This document shows positions 10,609-24,200 of a DNA stretch of 64,000 bases, piece after piece. The position numbers were made by a program, and so were the translations under genes. Numbering within the stretch: the stretch's first letter is position 1; every line of letters starts with the position of its first letter. Location of the stretch: assembly GCA_029721435.1 (NCBI GenBank), contig CM056578.1:12524313-12588312 (forward strand), written 5' to 3'. The stretch is from Gymnothorax reevesii (Eukaryota; Chordata; Actinopteri; Anguilliformes; Muraenidae). The notes beneath the pieces are model-generated. The model did no database searches. It saw nothing but the letters and a program-made list of their open reading frames with translations, and was not told the DNA's origin.

Positions 10609-13490
10609 TAAGTTAGCACTGGATTTTTCTACAGTTGTTTCTACACTCTTCCCAATGTGACAATAAGTTAAAGCATGTTTGTTCATTTGTTTGTTTCAAT
10701 AGACTTGTAATTTGATTGCAAATGGTAGAGAAGCAGAGAAGCCAGCTGAATCAAAAAAATGCAGGAAATATTATTTCTGAGTAATGATCTTTGAGCATTT
10801 TTTTTCAATACATAAATCTTTCAATATAATTGTATCGATGTGTGTAATCACAATGAGGTGCAAAACCAACTCTGAATGAATGAGAACATTTAATGGCAGA
10901 AGAAACAAACACTGCCATACAATAATAGTCATGTTGCTCACAAAATAAATAACTGACTGATTATGCCTGTATCAAAACCATTCATATTTTTGGATTAATG
11001 AAAAGGGGGACTTCAGCACATCAACATCAACAATAATTAACGGCTACAATGACAACTTCTGCAAGCGGATGTTTTAAACATTTCATATCAATGGTTTGAT
11101 TGTTTTGAAGCTTCAAATTTGCCATCCCTAGAAAATATCATTGGCAAGGCAAAAAATCAAAGGTTGAAAAAGAGAAGCAATACACAAAGAAAACAACACA
11201 GAGAGGACAGCAAGATTGTGAGAGCAAACTTTTATACACCCTGGCAAAGAATGGCTCCACAGGTGGCTCTAGAAATACACAGAAGGTAACAAGGAACAGG
11301 TGGAGAAAATCAGGGAAATTACAGGGAGGAACTATGGGGGCGTGGCAAAAGGTTGGAAATCAGTAATACACTAAACATAAAAATAACAAAAGCCACAATA
11401 AGCATAGAAAAATGAACCTGGTGATTACAAAGTACATAAGGTAACAAACAAAACGATGTATGGATAGTAATAAATGACCAAGTATGAACAGAGTGAAACT
11501 AAATAAATACGTAGAAACAGATAGAGCCGAAAAACTGAGAGCATGGAACAAAACACGGGGTGGAATCTATAGGAAACTGACAAAGACTAGGGGCATGTTC
11601 AAAGTTTGCAACACATAGCAAAATGCATATCTAAACGTTTATCTTAAATTTTTGATTTTTAAAGTTTTTAAACTTCTACTTACCACAAACGTGTCGTTTG
11701 ATGTCATCAACCATGGTGAATAACGAGCGGCAGGAGATTACTTTATATACCACCCTCATTGTATTCATTGTGCCGCTGCCTCTTTAAGATGGCGCAGTTT
11801 ATATACATGTTGCAGCTGATTGGATAACACCCCTGGCACACCAACCAAACAGGAGAAAACATACCTCAAAGGCCATTGTGCACTGTTGCACACCGGTTGG
11901 AGGAAACAGGTCATTCAACCCAGAAACCGTAACAAAACGATGTGCACCTGTGTGACTTTGAATGCACCCGAACAACTGATGGCGTGTCAACACAAAGATA
12001 TATAGTGAAGATAAACTACCTCTTGAAGCCATGTAGATTCTTTTTAAATTAAATTCATTAAAATGATTTTTGGCTCAAATAAGGACACAAAAATGTGACG
12101 TCAAAAATGATCTTTTACCAAAATGGATGTGGGAAATGAATATTAGTATCACATGCATTTGCCCATAAGATATTTGCTCACAGTCCAGTGAATAAATTCC
12201 ACTTTGTTACAAACGTTTTCTGACCAGAACATAGGATGATATCAGACTAAAATTATTGGGTTACGTTATTGCCCAACGTGTCCGCTGTGCTAACGACTAT
12301 TACCAGGGCAGGCAGGTCTTGAGTGAGTGGCACTGCTCGATTGTACTGCTACAACGCACAAGAACTGACTTTCCTTACGCCGATAAACCAACCTCTTGAC
12401 AGCTAATTTCCATCAAAATATTAACTCATAATGTTGTGTCCAGTAAATCACAACCCTTACCAAAGACAAATCTAGATTTTTTTTTCTTTGATTATACGCA
12501 TCAATTTATTGATTTATGTCCTATGGAATGACTCTGCGAGCACATTTTTCCTCCGTGCTGCTGTTGGTCGGCTGGTTCTGCACCCCTACCGTTCGTGTCC
12601 ACAATTTTGTATGCAGCAATGTTTTGTATGTATTTAAAGGGAATTATGGGAATTTATATGTGACAGTTAAGGGAATTATGGGAATTAATTTTAAAATCTC
12701 TGAAACCAAGTTCAGTTCGATTAATGCACCGTCATAAAACATTCTACGTTGAAATTTTTCCAAAATATTAGCTAATTACTGAGTTATGGCCATAGCAATG
12801 CACTTCGCAACTAAGACAAAAAGCCATCTTCGAGAATTTCCGGTAGTGACTTCAATTCAAGAACAGCCTCTTTGCATACTGTGCGGCATTGTGTATGTAG
12901 CGTGCATGGTGTGTAATCACAAACGACACTCACACTCACCCTCGACTCACCATATAGTGAGTATGACTGAAATGTAATTGGAGTGTGAGAGAGAGATCGA
13001 CCTACCTCTAAACGACGGAGCGGTCCCACTCCTCGCCAGGTGATATTCACTAATGCCACTCGAGTATAACTGACATTAGTGGGCACTGGGTACCACAGGC
13101 GGTGCATCGGCTGCTGCAAAGGGACGCTCAATCCTCACCCTTCAGTGTTGAATGACCTAAACCTGTCGCTGTTAACTTTTCTTGATAAGGAAGTTTCTCA
13201 GACTAATTGGTGAAACGACAATGAAGTGTATTTTAATGGCGTTGTTATACATTGCTTCACAAAATTGAGGCATTTCTTTCGCACATAAATGGGCTTGCTA
13301 CAACCTTAGTCACCGGGGAGGTCCATATGGTACTTGTGTTTAGAAAATCGAAAGTGATGTTCAAGCCTGGAGTAAGTGTAGGGCCTCTGTGCTGCAGGAA
13401 GTGGATGGAGGGGTGTTGACTATTTCCTGACCAGTCAGCTCCTAAATTCTCACTTGGCACATGACACAGCACTGTATTTTTATTAATACG
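10609..13490. other. Intergenic, no gene recognised
   Basis: AT-rich sequence shared with 60018-63120. A 'gggaattatgggaatt'-type word is doubled at about 12638-12690. The purine-rich strand at 11160-11580 resembles the stretch at 14990-15980 in style, perhaps a repeat in reverse orientation. The frame at 13257-13670 on the minus strand runs into the L2-like tail and is not convincing. I see no exons or RNA genes. Confidence 0.55.
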
Positions 13491-14010
13491 CAGTAGTTTT
13501 ATCCAGTGCCTCACCCCACTTTTTTTCTGTCTCTTTCTGAGGATCTTTCCCTTTACAACCCTGAGTCCTGGATCATCCGAGCCCTGTCCCTCACCATGAG
13601 CGCTGGCTGCTGCTGTCCTGCTGTCCTGATTCGGTCCTGATCCAGTTCTGCACCATCCTCGGCATGCCACTTACTGGAGCAACTGATGCCACTGTTTAGA
13701 TAGACTTTAATGAAACTGAATTGTCATTATCCTATTTTGCTTTATCTTGTTATTAACAAGCTAGCCCGTGGAGGATGGGCTCCCCCACTATAGCCGGGTT
13801 CCTCCTGAGATTTCTTCCCACTGGGGAGTTTTTCTCACCACTGTTTAAGGATTTTTCTCCCAACTGGGAGTTTTTTGCCTCATTCACTGTAGTCGGGAAT
13901 AGGCTGGGCACTGCCCTTTCGGAAACTCATCTCTGACTGTAAAGCGTCTTTGTGACAGTTTATCTGTGGAAAGCGCTATACAAATAAATTGAAATTGAAA
14001 TTGAAAAATT
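13490..14010 (+). mobile_element. L2-like LINE 3' tail
   Basis: The stretch ggttcctcctgagatttctt, followed by '...ggagtttttctc' and '...aaagcgctatacaaata', and closing with a short attgaa repeat (about 13985-14005), is the characteristic 3' end of fish L2/CR1-group LINEs. No reverse transcriptase frame precedes it, so it is a heavily 5'-truncated copy. The left limit is approximate. Confidence 0.7.
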
Positions 14011-14130
14011 ACATTCAGCAATTAAGAATGCAGAAAAGAATGGATTCTCGTGACTTACAGCTACATGCGCCAGCTAAGCGCAGAATTTTCCAACCCATCA
14101 GTGAAGAAAAGCACAAGAAATCCGAATACG

Positions 14131-16280
14131 TGAGAGTTGACAGATATACGTCATTAATGAAAACTGGCCACACCTGATAATGTTGAGAGTTTTCAGAGTT
14201 TCTGCAATGGTAATTTAATGAAATTAAATTACAATCTATCTTGGATTGTATGTTGTGTTCTTGAAATGACGTCCCACTTCCTTATTAGTGAATTTCCCGG
14301 GAAAGCTGAATGATCTTTGGAATTGTACGAATAAATGTCGAAAAGAATGCGTTTAGAACACATTTTTCTCGCATTTATTTCTCATGATACCATTTATTTA
14401 TCTAGTCAGAACATAAATAACAGGATTCCAGCAATTTCATATAGGACTTCCCATAACTGCTTTAAGTGAAGCGGGAATTATGATGAACATTGTCTGAATC
14501 CATCCTTAAACCCCAGTCACACTAGAGGCAGAATGAGTCTGAATGCCGTCGGAATGAAAATTCTTTGTATATTCGAAGTACGTTCTAAAAATTCTGACTG
14601 CATTCTGAGCGCATTCTAAATATTCGGGCCCATTCTTGTGGCTGGCCCGAATGTATTGCTCATGCTCAAAACTTTACTGTTGCTTTCAAGGTGGAGTAAT
14701 ATCGAACAGCATTTGAAGTGTACTCTAACTGCACTCTGACTGCATTATAAATATGCTTTCAGCAATCAAAACATTCTGATTGCATTCAACGAAGATTCGA
14801 AATGGCAAGCCACGTCAAATCCTGCCAGAATGTCCTGAATGTGTGAGGTACAGTTCAGGAACCACTTGCGAGAGACAGAAATCCAAAAAACGTATGCCTT
14901 TATTGGAGTACGAGTCAAAGCCAAAAAACACAGGAATTGCCAAGCCACAATACGAAATCCAAAAACAGTGTCGACAAGACAGGCAGGGGTCAGAACCAGA
15001 AAGACAGATGAGCAGAGGTACTAAAACGATAGGCTAAAAGTCGTAGTCAATGAACAAAGCCAAGGGTTAGCACAGGGCATCCAAACACAGAAATCGTGGT
15101 CATACAAAAATGGGTCAAAATCCAGAAAGACAAAAACAATGCAAAAAGGGCAATGACAAGAATCGAAGTGGGACAATCCAGTTGAAGAAAAACAATACTC
15201 AATGGCATGCAAGGCGCTCTGGACAAAAAAATATTGATCAATGTTCTGACAAGAGCTGCGAGTGAAATGACTGCTTAAATACACATAGGGGAAGTCACAT
15301 GCTACAAAGGGGAAGCAGATGCATTGGATCAGACTAATTACAAAGGAATGAACATGAAGTTCCTGATTACAAGAAATTGGCAAAAGCCAAAACGCGGACC
15401 GAGATCACAGAGACAGCTTACTGACAAACATACGGCTCTGGTTAGGGAGTTCTACCGTGCACAGAGTGAGAGGCAGAACGGTGATTAGCCAGGTGCAGAA
15501 AATCTGCTTGAAGCCCAGCAAAGTAAATTGAGTGAAGGCAAGGGGCGGAGACGAGAGCAGAGCGAGTGCAGAGAGCTTGTTAGTCAATTAGTAATGTGCA
15601 GCTATACAATCCCTAGTGCTTGTTAGTAAATTAGTATTATAAACAATGTTAGTCTTGGTTAGTAAGTTTAACTAAAACAACAAACTGTTAGTAAGGTTAG
15701 TAAAATAGAAAAGTAAGGTGAAGGAAGTAAACAAGATTGGAAGGAATGGTTGAAATCCCAGAAACCATGAAATCACCCGAAAGTGTGGCACACAATACAA
15801 GGGCTGTGAGCGATCAAATGACAAAAGACCAGACAGGGGGAGACAAAGTGCAATGCATGGTCTGAGAAAAAACATGGACAGGAATATAACTGAGGGAATG
15901 GCCTATGGGAGAATATGCAGGAATAAACAGAAACAAAACATGGCATGGATTAAGACATGGCAAAACATGAACAGAACAAGACAGAATCTTAACAGAATGC
16001 ACCTCGAATGCATCTTGATTGCCGCAGGAAGCTATTTTGATATTAAAACCATTCAGCTGGAATGCACTTTGAATGCCGTTGGAATCTTTCGATTGCTGCT
16101 GGAGTCAGTGGTGGCTGGTGAATTGGCTATAGGGGAGGCTGAAACCCATACCTTAAAAAAAAAATAATTGGTCATGACCTATGTTCAATAATTAATTTAA
16201 ATTACCAGAAACTCTGAAAACTCTCAATATTATCAGGTGTGGCCAATTTTCATTAATAACGCATACCGGTTAACTCTCAC
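14131..16280. repeat. Widely spaced inverted repeat, arms ~100 bp
   Basis: The arm at 14131-14235 (gagagttgac ... attaatgaaaactggccaca ... gagttttcagagtttctg) is complemented by 16185-16280 with few mismatches. The 1.95 kb between the arms contains the GCATTC-rich blocks. This could be the ends of one larger element or two opposed copies of a repeat. Confidence 0.6.
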
Positions 16281-16720
16281 ACATTTGCCGTCAGTTTTAG
16301 TGGCATATTTACGTACGTTCCTCTGATGTAGTTGTCAATTACTCAATCAACGCATATGCAACACTTGCGTTACATTCTGAGGACATTCTGAGAATTCAAG
16401 CTGCATTCTGTTTGAATTCTTGGACGTTCCAACCATATTCAGCAGCCATTCCGGGAGCGCTCTGTCTGCATTCGAGGTGAATTCGTACAGCATTCGACGC
16501 ACGTTCCAACCAGACTTCGGTTGGTGTTCAGGCAGCAATTGAACCGCACTCTTACGGAATTTGAAGTGTATTCTAAATATTCTGACTGCATTCTATCAGC
16601 ATTCTAAAAGAATTCTTCCTATGGTGTTCCAACGACATTCAAACTGCGTTCGAGAGCTAATACACCCAGAATGTGCAAGAATCATTTGAGGCGAGTTCGA
16701 AGCGCATTCTAAGTAATTAA
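14510..16720. repeat. GCATTC/GAATGC-rich repeat blocks with an insertion
   Basis: At 14510-14790 and 15985-16720 the words cattct, gcattc and gaatgc recur every 10-20 bases (for example 'ctgactgcattctgagcgca'). The first block begins ccccagtcacactagaggca. Between the blocks (about 14860-15980) is a purine-rich stretch of unrelated composition that looks inserted. At 16107 'cagtggtggctggtgaattg' resembles a hAT terminus. No coding sequence is supported. Confidence 0.5.
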
Positions 16721-17172
16721 TAACTAATAATAGTAACTAATTAATTAATTAATTGCACAGCTGACGTTACCAGTAAGCAATGATGATGACTTTCGAAATT
16801 TAATATGAATCAGCATTTTCTTGCTTGTTTCACGGTCACGCTGTTGTTACCCAGTATTGTGAAAAGACACCTAAAAAGATACAACAGCACCAACACTGCA
16901 CTGCGTGTTTTTCCAGGTTCATGCAGTTCCAAAATAATTGACTGTAAACTGTACACTATTTTAGATTTTAGGCTTATTTGTTGACTTTATGAGCTGTTTT
17001 AGATGTTGTGCCTGTTCTGAAATGAGTTTGTGTGGTCACCGCCATTGTTGCTCTTTAAAATAAGACAGCTGTGGGGTTTGTAATGACACGGTAGGTTCAA
17101 ACATTGGAACATTTATGTTCAGGGGTTCTAAAGCCTGGTTGGGATTTTCTGAGGTATGCCCTTGTAAATGTA
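16721..17172. other. Intergenic, no feature recognised
   Basis: A short taat-type microsatellite (16737-16755) and otherwise unique-looking sequence. No exon, RNA gene or transposon end is identified. Confidence 0.5.
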
Positions 17173-17275
17173 TAACCCCATTTCCATGAAAGTTGGGACG
17201 CCGCGTAAAATGTTAAAAAAAAAGAATACAATAGTTTTCAACTCATTTGAACTTTGTATTTATTTGAACTGAATC
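17173..17275. mobile_element. Single Tc1-type terminus
   Basis: ccccatttccatgaaagttg followed by 'ggacgccgcgtaaaatg' and an aacagaata-like stretch is the terminal motif of a fish Tc1-like family. It is related to the ends of the element at 34421-36834. No opposite end is found nearby. It abuts and truncates the first A segment of the macrosatellite. Confidence 0.6.
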
Positions 17276-17508
17276 AACTGGGGCAGCGAGTAAATGTGGC
17301 CAAGGAAAAAATTCAGCATTGGACACACGTAAAAGTTTCTTTAACATCGGCCGTAATTGATTAACAATCACAAAACGCCCCGAATTCAAACACTTCTGAC
17401 CGTTAACGCAGTTAGTTAAGTCTTTAATCTGAATTCGACGAAGAAATCACGATTTTTGACATCAGCTCGGAGTAGAAATACTTCATAATAGCCTACTTCA
17501 TATATTTA

Positions 17509-17768
17509 ACAAGAGCCATCTGGCAATGGCGGATCCCCCCGGCTGTAGGTTGTGTAACCTACAGGTTGTGTAGACAGACAGACGGGCCAAAACCCCCAAA
17601 AGGCACAACGAGACCATAAGGAGAAGCTCCATACCAAATTTGGTGTTTGTAAGTGGTGTAGCTTTCGAGTTCTGGTCCGGAAACGTTTTTATTACAGACA
17701 GACGGATGGATGGACAGACGGACACACTGATCGCTATATCCCCTTGAATTATATGCTGGGGGGATAAT
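17509..17768 (+). mobile_element. Helentron-like (HINE-type) short element
   Basis: A ~260-base insertion at an A-B junction, starting aacaagagccatctggcaat. It holds two blocks of cagacagacgg-type tetranucleotides (about 17570-17590 and 17694-17725) and ends ggggggataata. The empty site is preserved at 30655-30664. A tetranucleotide-rich core between an AACAAGAG-like start and a C/G-rich end is the layout known for Helentron-associated elements. The family assignment is inference. Confidence 0.55.
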
Positions 17769-20700
17769 AATGAGAACGTGCTGCGAAGTCTGAGGGAGGG
17801 ATCAAATGCGCAAGACTGAGGCTCAACAGTCGGCTCACTGCAAAATTTAAAACCTCAGACAAAACTCCAGGTGAAAGCTCAAAACTACAAGAACACTGGA
17901 TTCATACCTTATGGAAAACACTTCAGACAGAGATGCAGCGGGCTTCAATGAAATGGGGCTCTCATTGAATAAAGAAAAATCTCCTAAATCCATCTGAAAC
18001 CTCCCACCCAGTGAGTTGATGCGTTTTATTACTTTGCCTTTTAACTTCGAGTGATCGCTGATTTTATTTAGCCGAAAGTCTGACACTGCAGCACACACCG
18101 TGCCGGCCACCCGTAGCGTCTGAATGCGAGCAGATTATGGAATCTATCTGAGTTCAAAACCATGACTATGAAAGCACCAAACCACTTGCCTTAACGAATT
18201 GCGTTAGTTTATAATATGAAGAATTATAAAATATAATTTCCATGAGCCTGTTCAGCCAGACAGCGACAGATCACAGGCGTTTTCTCCGTCTCATCTAGAG
18301 CGAACGTCAAGCTGCATTCGGCTTGCGCAGTTTATATTGTTATAATATTGATTAATCTTAAAATTACGTTTTTGTGCCTCAATAATTATATATACCACCT
18401 GATAATACATTAAATCAGTCATGTCTGGGACCCACATGTCTCTTGGTTAAGTGTTTTCTGAACTATGACCAATGTTATATAACGGTAGCCAGAATTATAG
18501 GCTACCTTAAGAACAAGTGCTTCTTTTCCCAGGACAGAAAACGTCTCATTTTCGGGAAAAATATGAATCCCTGCCTGAATGCACCACCGTTACAGAGAAG
18601 TTTTTATAAGTGTGCACTGGTACTGTTACTTGCACATTAATGGAGGAAAGTTTTATACCTAAGTTCTGTCAAATTTACAGACAGATGACACTATACCACT
18701 CCTAGTTGTGAGTAGTCTGTTGTTGTTTTTTTTTCATGTGAAAGGACTGAGTACCAGTAGTCTGTTTTTTCAAGAGGCCAAAAAGAAAATTTCAGGAAGA
18801 AAATCTCGTTGTTTGTTCTGGTACTGATAAGAAATGAATTGCGTCTGTACTAGGGATGTGAATCTCCGCCACTGAGCCGATTCGATACGCATCTCGATAC
18901 GCAGCCAGCGATATGATACATTAACGATATAGTGAAGCCCCTTGCTGATACAATGCGATACAAATCACCCTTGTTCCCGATTAGATGCGATTCGGTACAA
19001 TAGGATTCGATTTATCACTTTGCAAATAATTTATAAGGCCACATTTGGTTTCTTACCTCACCAGCACAATTATTCTTTCCTCTCTCTTGCCTTGTCAGGG
19101 ATGTATTCTATACTTGATTGTTTTCTATTACCCAAACCAATAAATTTAATGAAATAAAATAAACTTGCAACTCAATATGGGGCAGACTAGGGATGGAGAG
19201 ACTCACCGGTTAGTGTCGGTGGTCCGAAACATACGTTTACGATGCGACTGCATCGGTAGCTTCAGTGCGTGTCAGTCACAAATGCCAGCTGATTTGCAAT
19301 GTATCGTTCCTAACGTCCCTGTATCGATAAAACATGTGGTTTACACGATTATGTCATGTTTTATTCCCCTCGCTCAGGTGTTTCCGAGGCGCCCTGAATG
19401 TAGGGTTTAATCTCGTGAAACGGGACCTATTTGACCTCCGAACCATTTCGTTTCCTGGGAAATAAAAAAATGAGAAACCGGGAAAAAACATTTAAAAAAT
19501 TCATAAGATAATGGAGTATATTTAGAAAATATGTAGACCTATTTTACTTTCTTAGAACATATTCAACTGCTGTGTGTGTGCGCAGGCGGAATAGCAGTGT
19601 GTATGCGTGAGAATTCTTAACTTAATCGAACTGACTACTCACACTTATTTAAGTGCGTTCAAGCACAAAAATTGATCGAAATTCACGTTTAACGCGCTTG
19701 TAAGTATGGCCAAGATGCACATTGCTCCAATGCCCACACTTAAAATGTGTTTCCAAAGGTAAAATTTTTTTCTTGGCCAAACATAGGCTATTTTAAGCGG
19801 TACTTTCTAAAAACTGGAATGGTCATCAACTGGCGCAGCGAGTAAATGTGGCCAAGGAAAAAATTCAGCATTGGACACAAGTATGAGTGCCATTAACATC
19901 GGCCTTAATTGATTATCAATCACAAAACGCCCTGAATTCAAACACTTCTGACCGTTAACAGTTAGTTAAGTAACTTGTGGGTCTATAATCTGAAATCGAC
20001 TAACACAACACGATTTTTGACATCAGCTCTGAGAGGAAATACTTCATAATGGCCTACTTCAAAATATTTAAGAACTAGACGCAGTCCAGTCAGTCGCCCG
20101 CGACCGCGAATAGTGTCCCCCGGGTGCGCAACTGTTGTTTTTCTGATTTGGCCGAAATTCAAGAGCAACCTACCTCGGGACCAGATATGTGTGTATGAAA
20201 AGTTTCGTAATGATATTTTCATAAATGTTCATAAAAAGTGCGTGACGTCGTTTTGTACGGTGCACGATAACGATCACGATAACTATCACGGCACACAGGA
20301 ATTGTCGAGACAAAGTCACAGTACAGGGCATAGTACAGCAATGATGCGTGATTTTTTTCAGAATTTTATGAAATTGCAACAGGCTGTGGTGAAAGCGAAA
20401 GTCCCATTTTGGCGTATTTAGGTGACGCTAGAGAGCCATTTTGTGTGTTTGGTGGAAAATTTTGAAAAAGTAGATATCTTTGAAGCCACTAGGAATTAAC
20501 TGCAAGATTTCGTTTGTTTTTGAGCATGTTTAAGGGGTCATATTTAGGTTGGAATTTGCGGACGCATGGAAAAAAGGCAGTGGAAGTGGGTGGGGACCCC
20601 ATCTTTGACGCCTCATAAAACCCAAACCGTTCGACTTTTGATAAAGTTGTACAGTAGTTTTCATCGGCAGTGTGTGTTTTGGCATCTATTAGCGTTTGGG

Positions 20701-21154
20701 ATCGATACGATGAATGCCCTCAAAGGAGTTTGCATTTCTGCGAGGGCAAATTTAGGGGAAAAAGGGAATTTTGATATGCAACTTGCGGACTTCCTGTGCG
20801 ATTTAGGTAATGGGTGTCGATTGTTCATTTTTAGGCCTTGATGAGATGAACAATATAGTGTTGGTTCCATCTCTCTATGACTTTCCCACCGGTCGTGGTG
20901 GCCGTGTAAGTGCCAATATAATGTTTCTTGGTGGCGCTAGAGAGCCATTTTGTGACCTGTTGGGATAATTGTTTAATTTTATTAAATTAGCCATCATGGT
21001 TGTCACACATGTGCAATATGAAACCTCTGAGTTGAGTACTTTACAAGATATGAAGGAATGTCGAAGTTTTTGGAGACCAATTTAGGGGAAAAAGGAAATT
21101 TTGATATGCAAATTGCGGACTTCCTGTTCGATTTAGGTCATGGGTGTTGATTTT

Positions 21155-21272
21155 TAGGGTCCGAGCCTCGAGGCCTGAAAGGCCTCAGAGAGGACCCTAT
21201 TGTTCCTGCTATGTTTCTTATTATTATTAGGGTCCGAGCCTCGAGGCCTGAAAGGCCTCAGAGAGGACCCTA
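21155..21272. repeat. Duplicated hairpin head of array unit 1
   Basis: Two copies, 73 bp apart, of a palindrome: gggtcc at one side and ggaccc at the other, with an inner stem gaggcct-gaaa-ggcctc. Units 2 (22865-22910) and 4 (26038-26083) hold the same outer stem with a different inner stem (ctccaggcct ... ccttggag). Confidence 0.75.
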
Positions 21273-24200
21273 TTGTTCCTGCTATGTTTCTTATTATTAT
21301 TATTATTCTTATTATTATTCTTTGTTTCTTTGTTTTTTCTAACGCCTCTTTGAGCTTGAATTTGACCCCCTAAACATGCTCAAAAACTCACCAAAATCGG
21401 CACGCTCGTCCGGTCTGGCGAAAAATTTGATAAAATGAAAAAATTCTCCCCATAGGTCACAAAATGCCTCTCTAGCGCCACCAAGGCACTTTTTACTGGC
21501 CTTTAGAGGGCCACCACGCCTGGTAGGAAAGTCAGAGAGAGATGCAACCAACACTATATTGTTCATCTCATCAAGGCCTAAAAATGAACAATCGACACCT
21601 ATTACCTAAATCAAACAGGAAGTCCGCAATTTGCATATCTACATTTGCATTTCACCCTAAATTTGGCCAAAATTTGCCCTCGAACAAACGCGAACTCCTC
21701 CTAGGGCGTTCATCGTATCGACCCCAAATGCTAATAGATGACACAGCACACTCTTCCGATGAAAACTACTGTACAACTTTTTCAAAAGTCCTACGGTTTG
21801 GATTTTATGAGGCGTCAAAGATGGGGTCCGCAGCCACTTCGACTGCCTTTTCCCGATGCATACGCAATTTCCAACATTAATTCAACCCCTTAAGCATGGT
21901 CAAAAACGAACAAAATTTTGCAGTAAATTCTTACAGGCAACAAACATATCTCTTATCCCAAAATTCTTCACCAAAGGCACTAAATGGCTCTCTAGCGCCA
22001 CCTAAATCCTCCAAAATGGCACTTTTGCTTACACCACGCCCTGACGCAATGTTTAAAAATTCTGAAAAAAATCACACTTCATTGCTGTACCATGACAGAT
22101 ATGCTCACTTGATTTCGTGAAAATCCAATGAAGACTTCTTGAAATAAAAAATGTTATGTTCATCATATGCTGTACAGTATCACATAATTTCTTACTGTGA
22201 ACAAACCGTTTATTGTATCAAAATGTCCTTTGGTAGACTTCATAAGCTCCATGTGTACAGACAAACTGCCAAGCATGGAACAATTTCTATGAATATTTCT
22301 GGAGATATTAATATGTTATGAATATTCATATTTTGAAAAATATAGAGTGACGCACTTCTGAATTCACCATAAGTTGCAGCGTATGAAACTTTTGTCTGTG
22401 TTCAGGGAACATGCTCCCAAAATCTCAGCTTTCTAGGATTTACGTAGAAGAAGCTTTTATTAATTTCTTGATTTTTATTGATTTCCATGTATTTCTGTGT
22501 GCTACTACACAATTGTCCACCGGGTGGCAGTTGGAGCCCACGGATCATCTCCCTTCACTAAGTTCATGCATGGGGGAAGATTTCACAGTACACACCAGTG
22601 ATAAAATGTGCTTCAGATACTTTGACCAGGTTCCATGGCTTATAGCTCCATTATTCAAAACAAAATTCTCTTGCAGTAAAGGGGTTTGCACTCAACTGAA
22701 CATGAAACATTTCCCACTATCTCGTACTGTCCAACGATCACAATGCTCGACATCGCTCCAACGCGTCTCGCCCCCCTTTCGACATGCACGGATGGGCGTC
22801 TCGCCCCCGTTTCGACATGCGCGGGTGGGCGAGGACCCGTCCCAACGCTGCTTGCAGCTTTAATTAGGGTCCGAGCCTCCAGGCCTGCAGGGCCTTGGAG
22901 AGGACCCTATTGTATTTCTCGTGTTTCTTATTATTATTCTTTCTTTGTTTCTTTGTTTCTTTGTTTCTTCTTACGCCTCTTTGCGCTCAAATTTGACCCC
23001 CTAAACATGCTCAAAAACTCACCAAAATCGGCACGCTCGTCCGGTCTGGCGAAAAATTTGATAAAATGAAAAAACTTTCCCCATAGGTCACAAAATGGCT
23101 CTCTAGCGCCACCAAGGCACTTTTTACTGGCCTTTAGAGGGCCGCCACGCCCGGTAGGAAAGTCATAGAGAGATGCAACCAACACTATATTGTTCATCTC
23201 ATCAAGGCCTAAAAATGAACAATCGACACCTATTACCTAAATCAAACAGGAAGTCCGCAATTTGCATATCAAAATTTGCATTTTCCCCTAAATTTGGCCA
23301 AAATGTGCCCTCGAACAAACGCGAACTCCTCCTAGGGCGTTCATCGTATCGACCCCAAATGCTAATAGATGACACAGCACACTCTTCCGATGAAAACTAC
23401 TGTACAACTTTTTCAAAAGTCCTACGGTTTGGATTTTATGAGGCGTCAAAGATGGGGTCCGCAGCCACTTTGACTGCCTTTTCCCGATGCATACGCAATT
23501 TCCAACATTAATTTAACCGCTTAAACATGGTCAAAAACGAACAAAATTTTGCAGTAAATTCTTACAGGCAACAAACATATGTCTTATCCCAAAATTCTTC
23601 ACCAAAGGCACAAAATGGCTCTCTAGCGCCACCTAAATCCTCCAAAATGGCACTTTTGCTTACACCACGCCCTGACGCAATGTTTAAAAATTCTGAAAAA
23701 AATCACACATCATTGCTGTACCATGACAGATATTCTCACATGATTTCGTGAAAATCCAATGAAGACTTCTTGAAATAAAAAATGTTATGTTCATCATATG
23801 CTGTACAGTATCACATAATTTCTTACTGTGAACAAACCGTTTATTGTATCAAAATGTCCTTTGGTAGACTTCATAAGATCCATGTGTACAGACAAACTGC
23901 CAAGCATGGAACAATTTCTATGAATATTTCTGGAGATATTAATATGTTATGAATATTCATATTTTGAAAAATATAGAGTGACGCACTTCTGAATTCACCA
24001 TAAGTTGCAGCGTATGAAACTTTTGTCTGTGTTCAGGGAACATGCTCCCAAAATCTCAGCTTTCTAGGATTTACGTAGAAGAAGCATTTATTAATTTCTT
24101 GATTTTTATTGATTTCCATGTATTTCTGTGTGCTACTACACAATTGTCCACCAAGTGGCAGTTGGAGCCCACGGATCATCTCCCTTCACTAAGTTCATGC

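Larger units (their letters stand above)
1..14372 (+). repeat. Segmental duplication, left copy
   Basis: This stretch is repeated in the same orientation at 46175-64000. The offset is about 46174 before position 465 and about 49408 after it; the jump is the L1-like insertion present only in the right copy. Past 13290 the offset rises to about 49628 because about 219 bases (62701-62920) are missing here. By eye, differences are scattered single bases and small indels. The shared content is kinase module A/C, a hAT remnant, a Tc1-like transposase, a Tc1 deletion derivative and an L2-like tail. Both ends of the duplicated block may extend beyond the window. Confidence 0.95.

Noticed and set aside
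15853..16167. 104-codon frame and neighbouring frames in 14780-16000
   Set aside because: Purine-rich repetitive sequence read in frame by composition; no start context or homology.
22740..22860. GC-rich tail of the array unit as a CpG-island promoter
   Set aside because: It is a repeated, palindromic part of each unit with no gene downstream.
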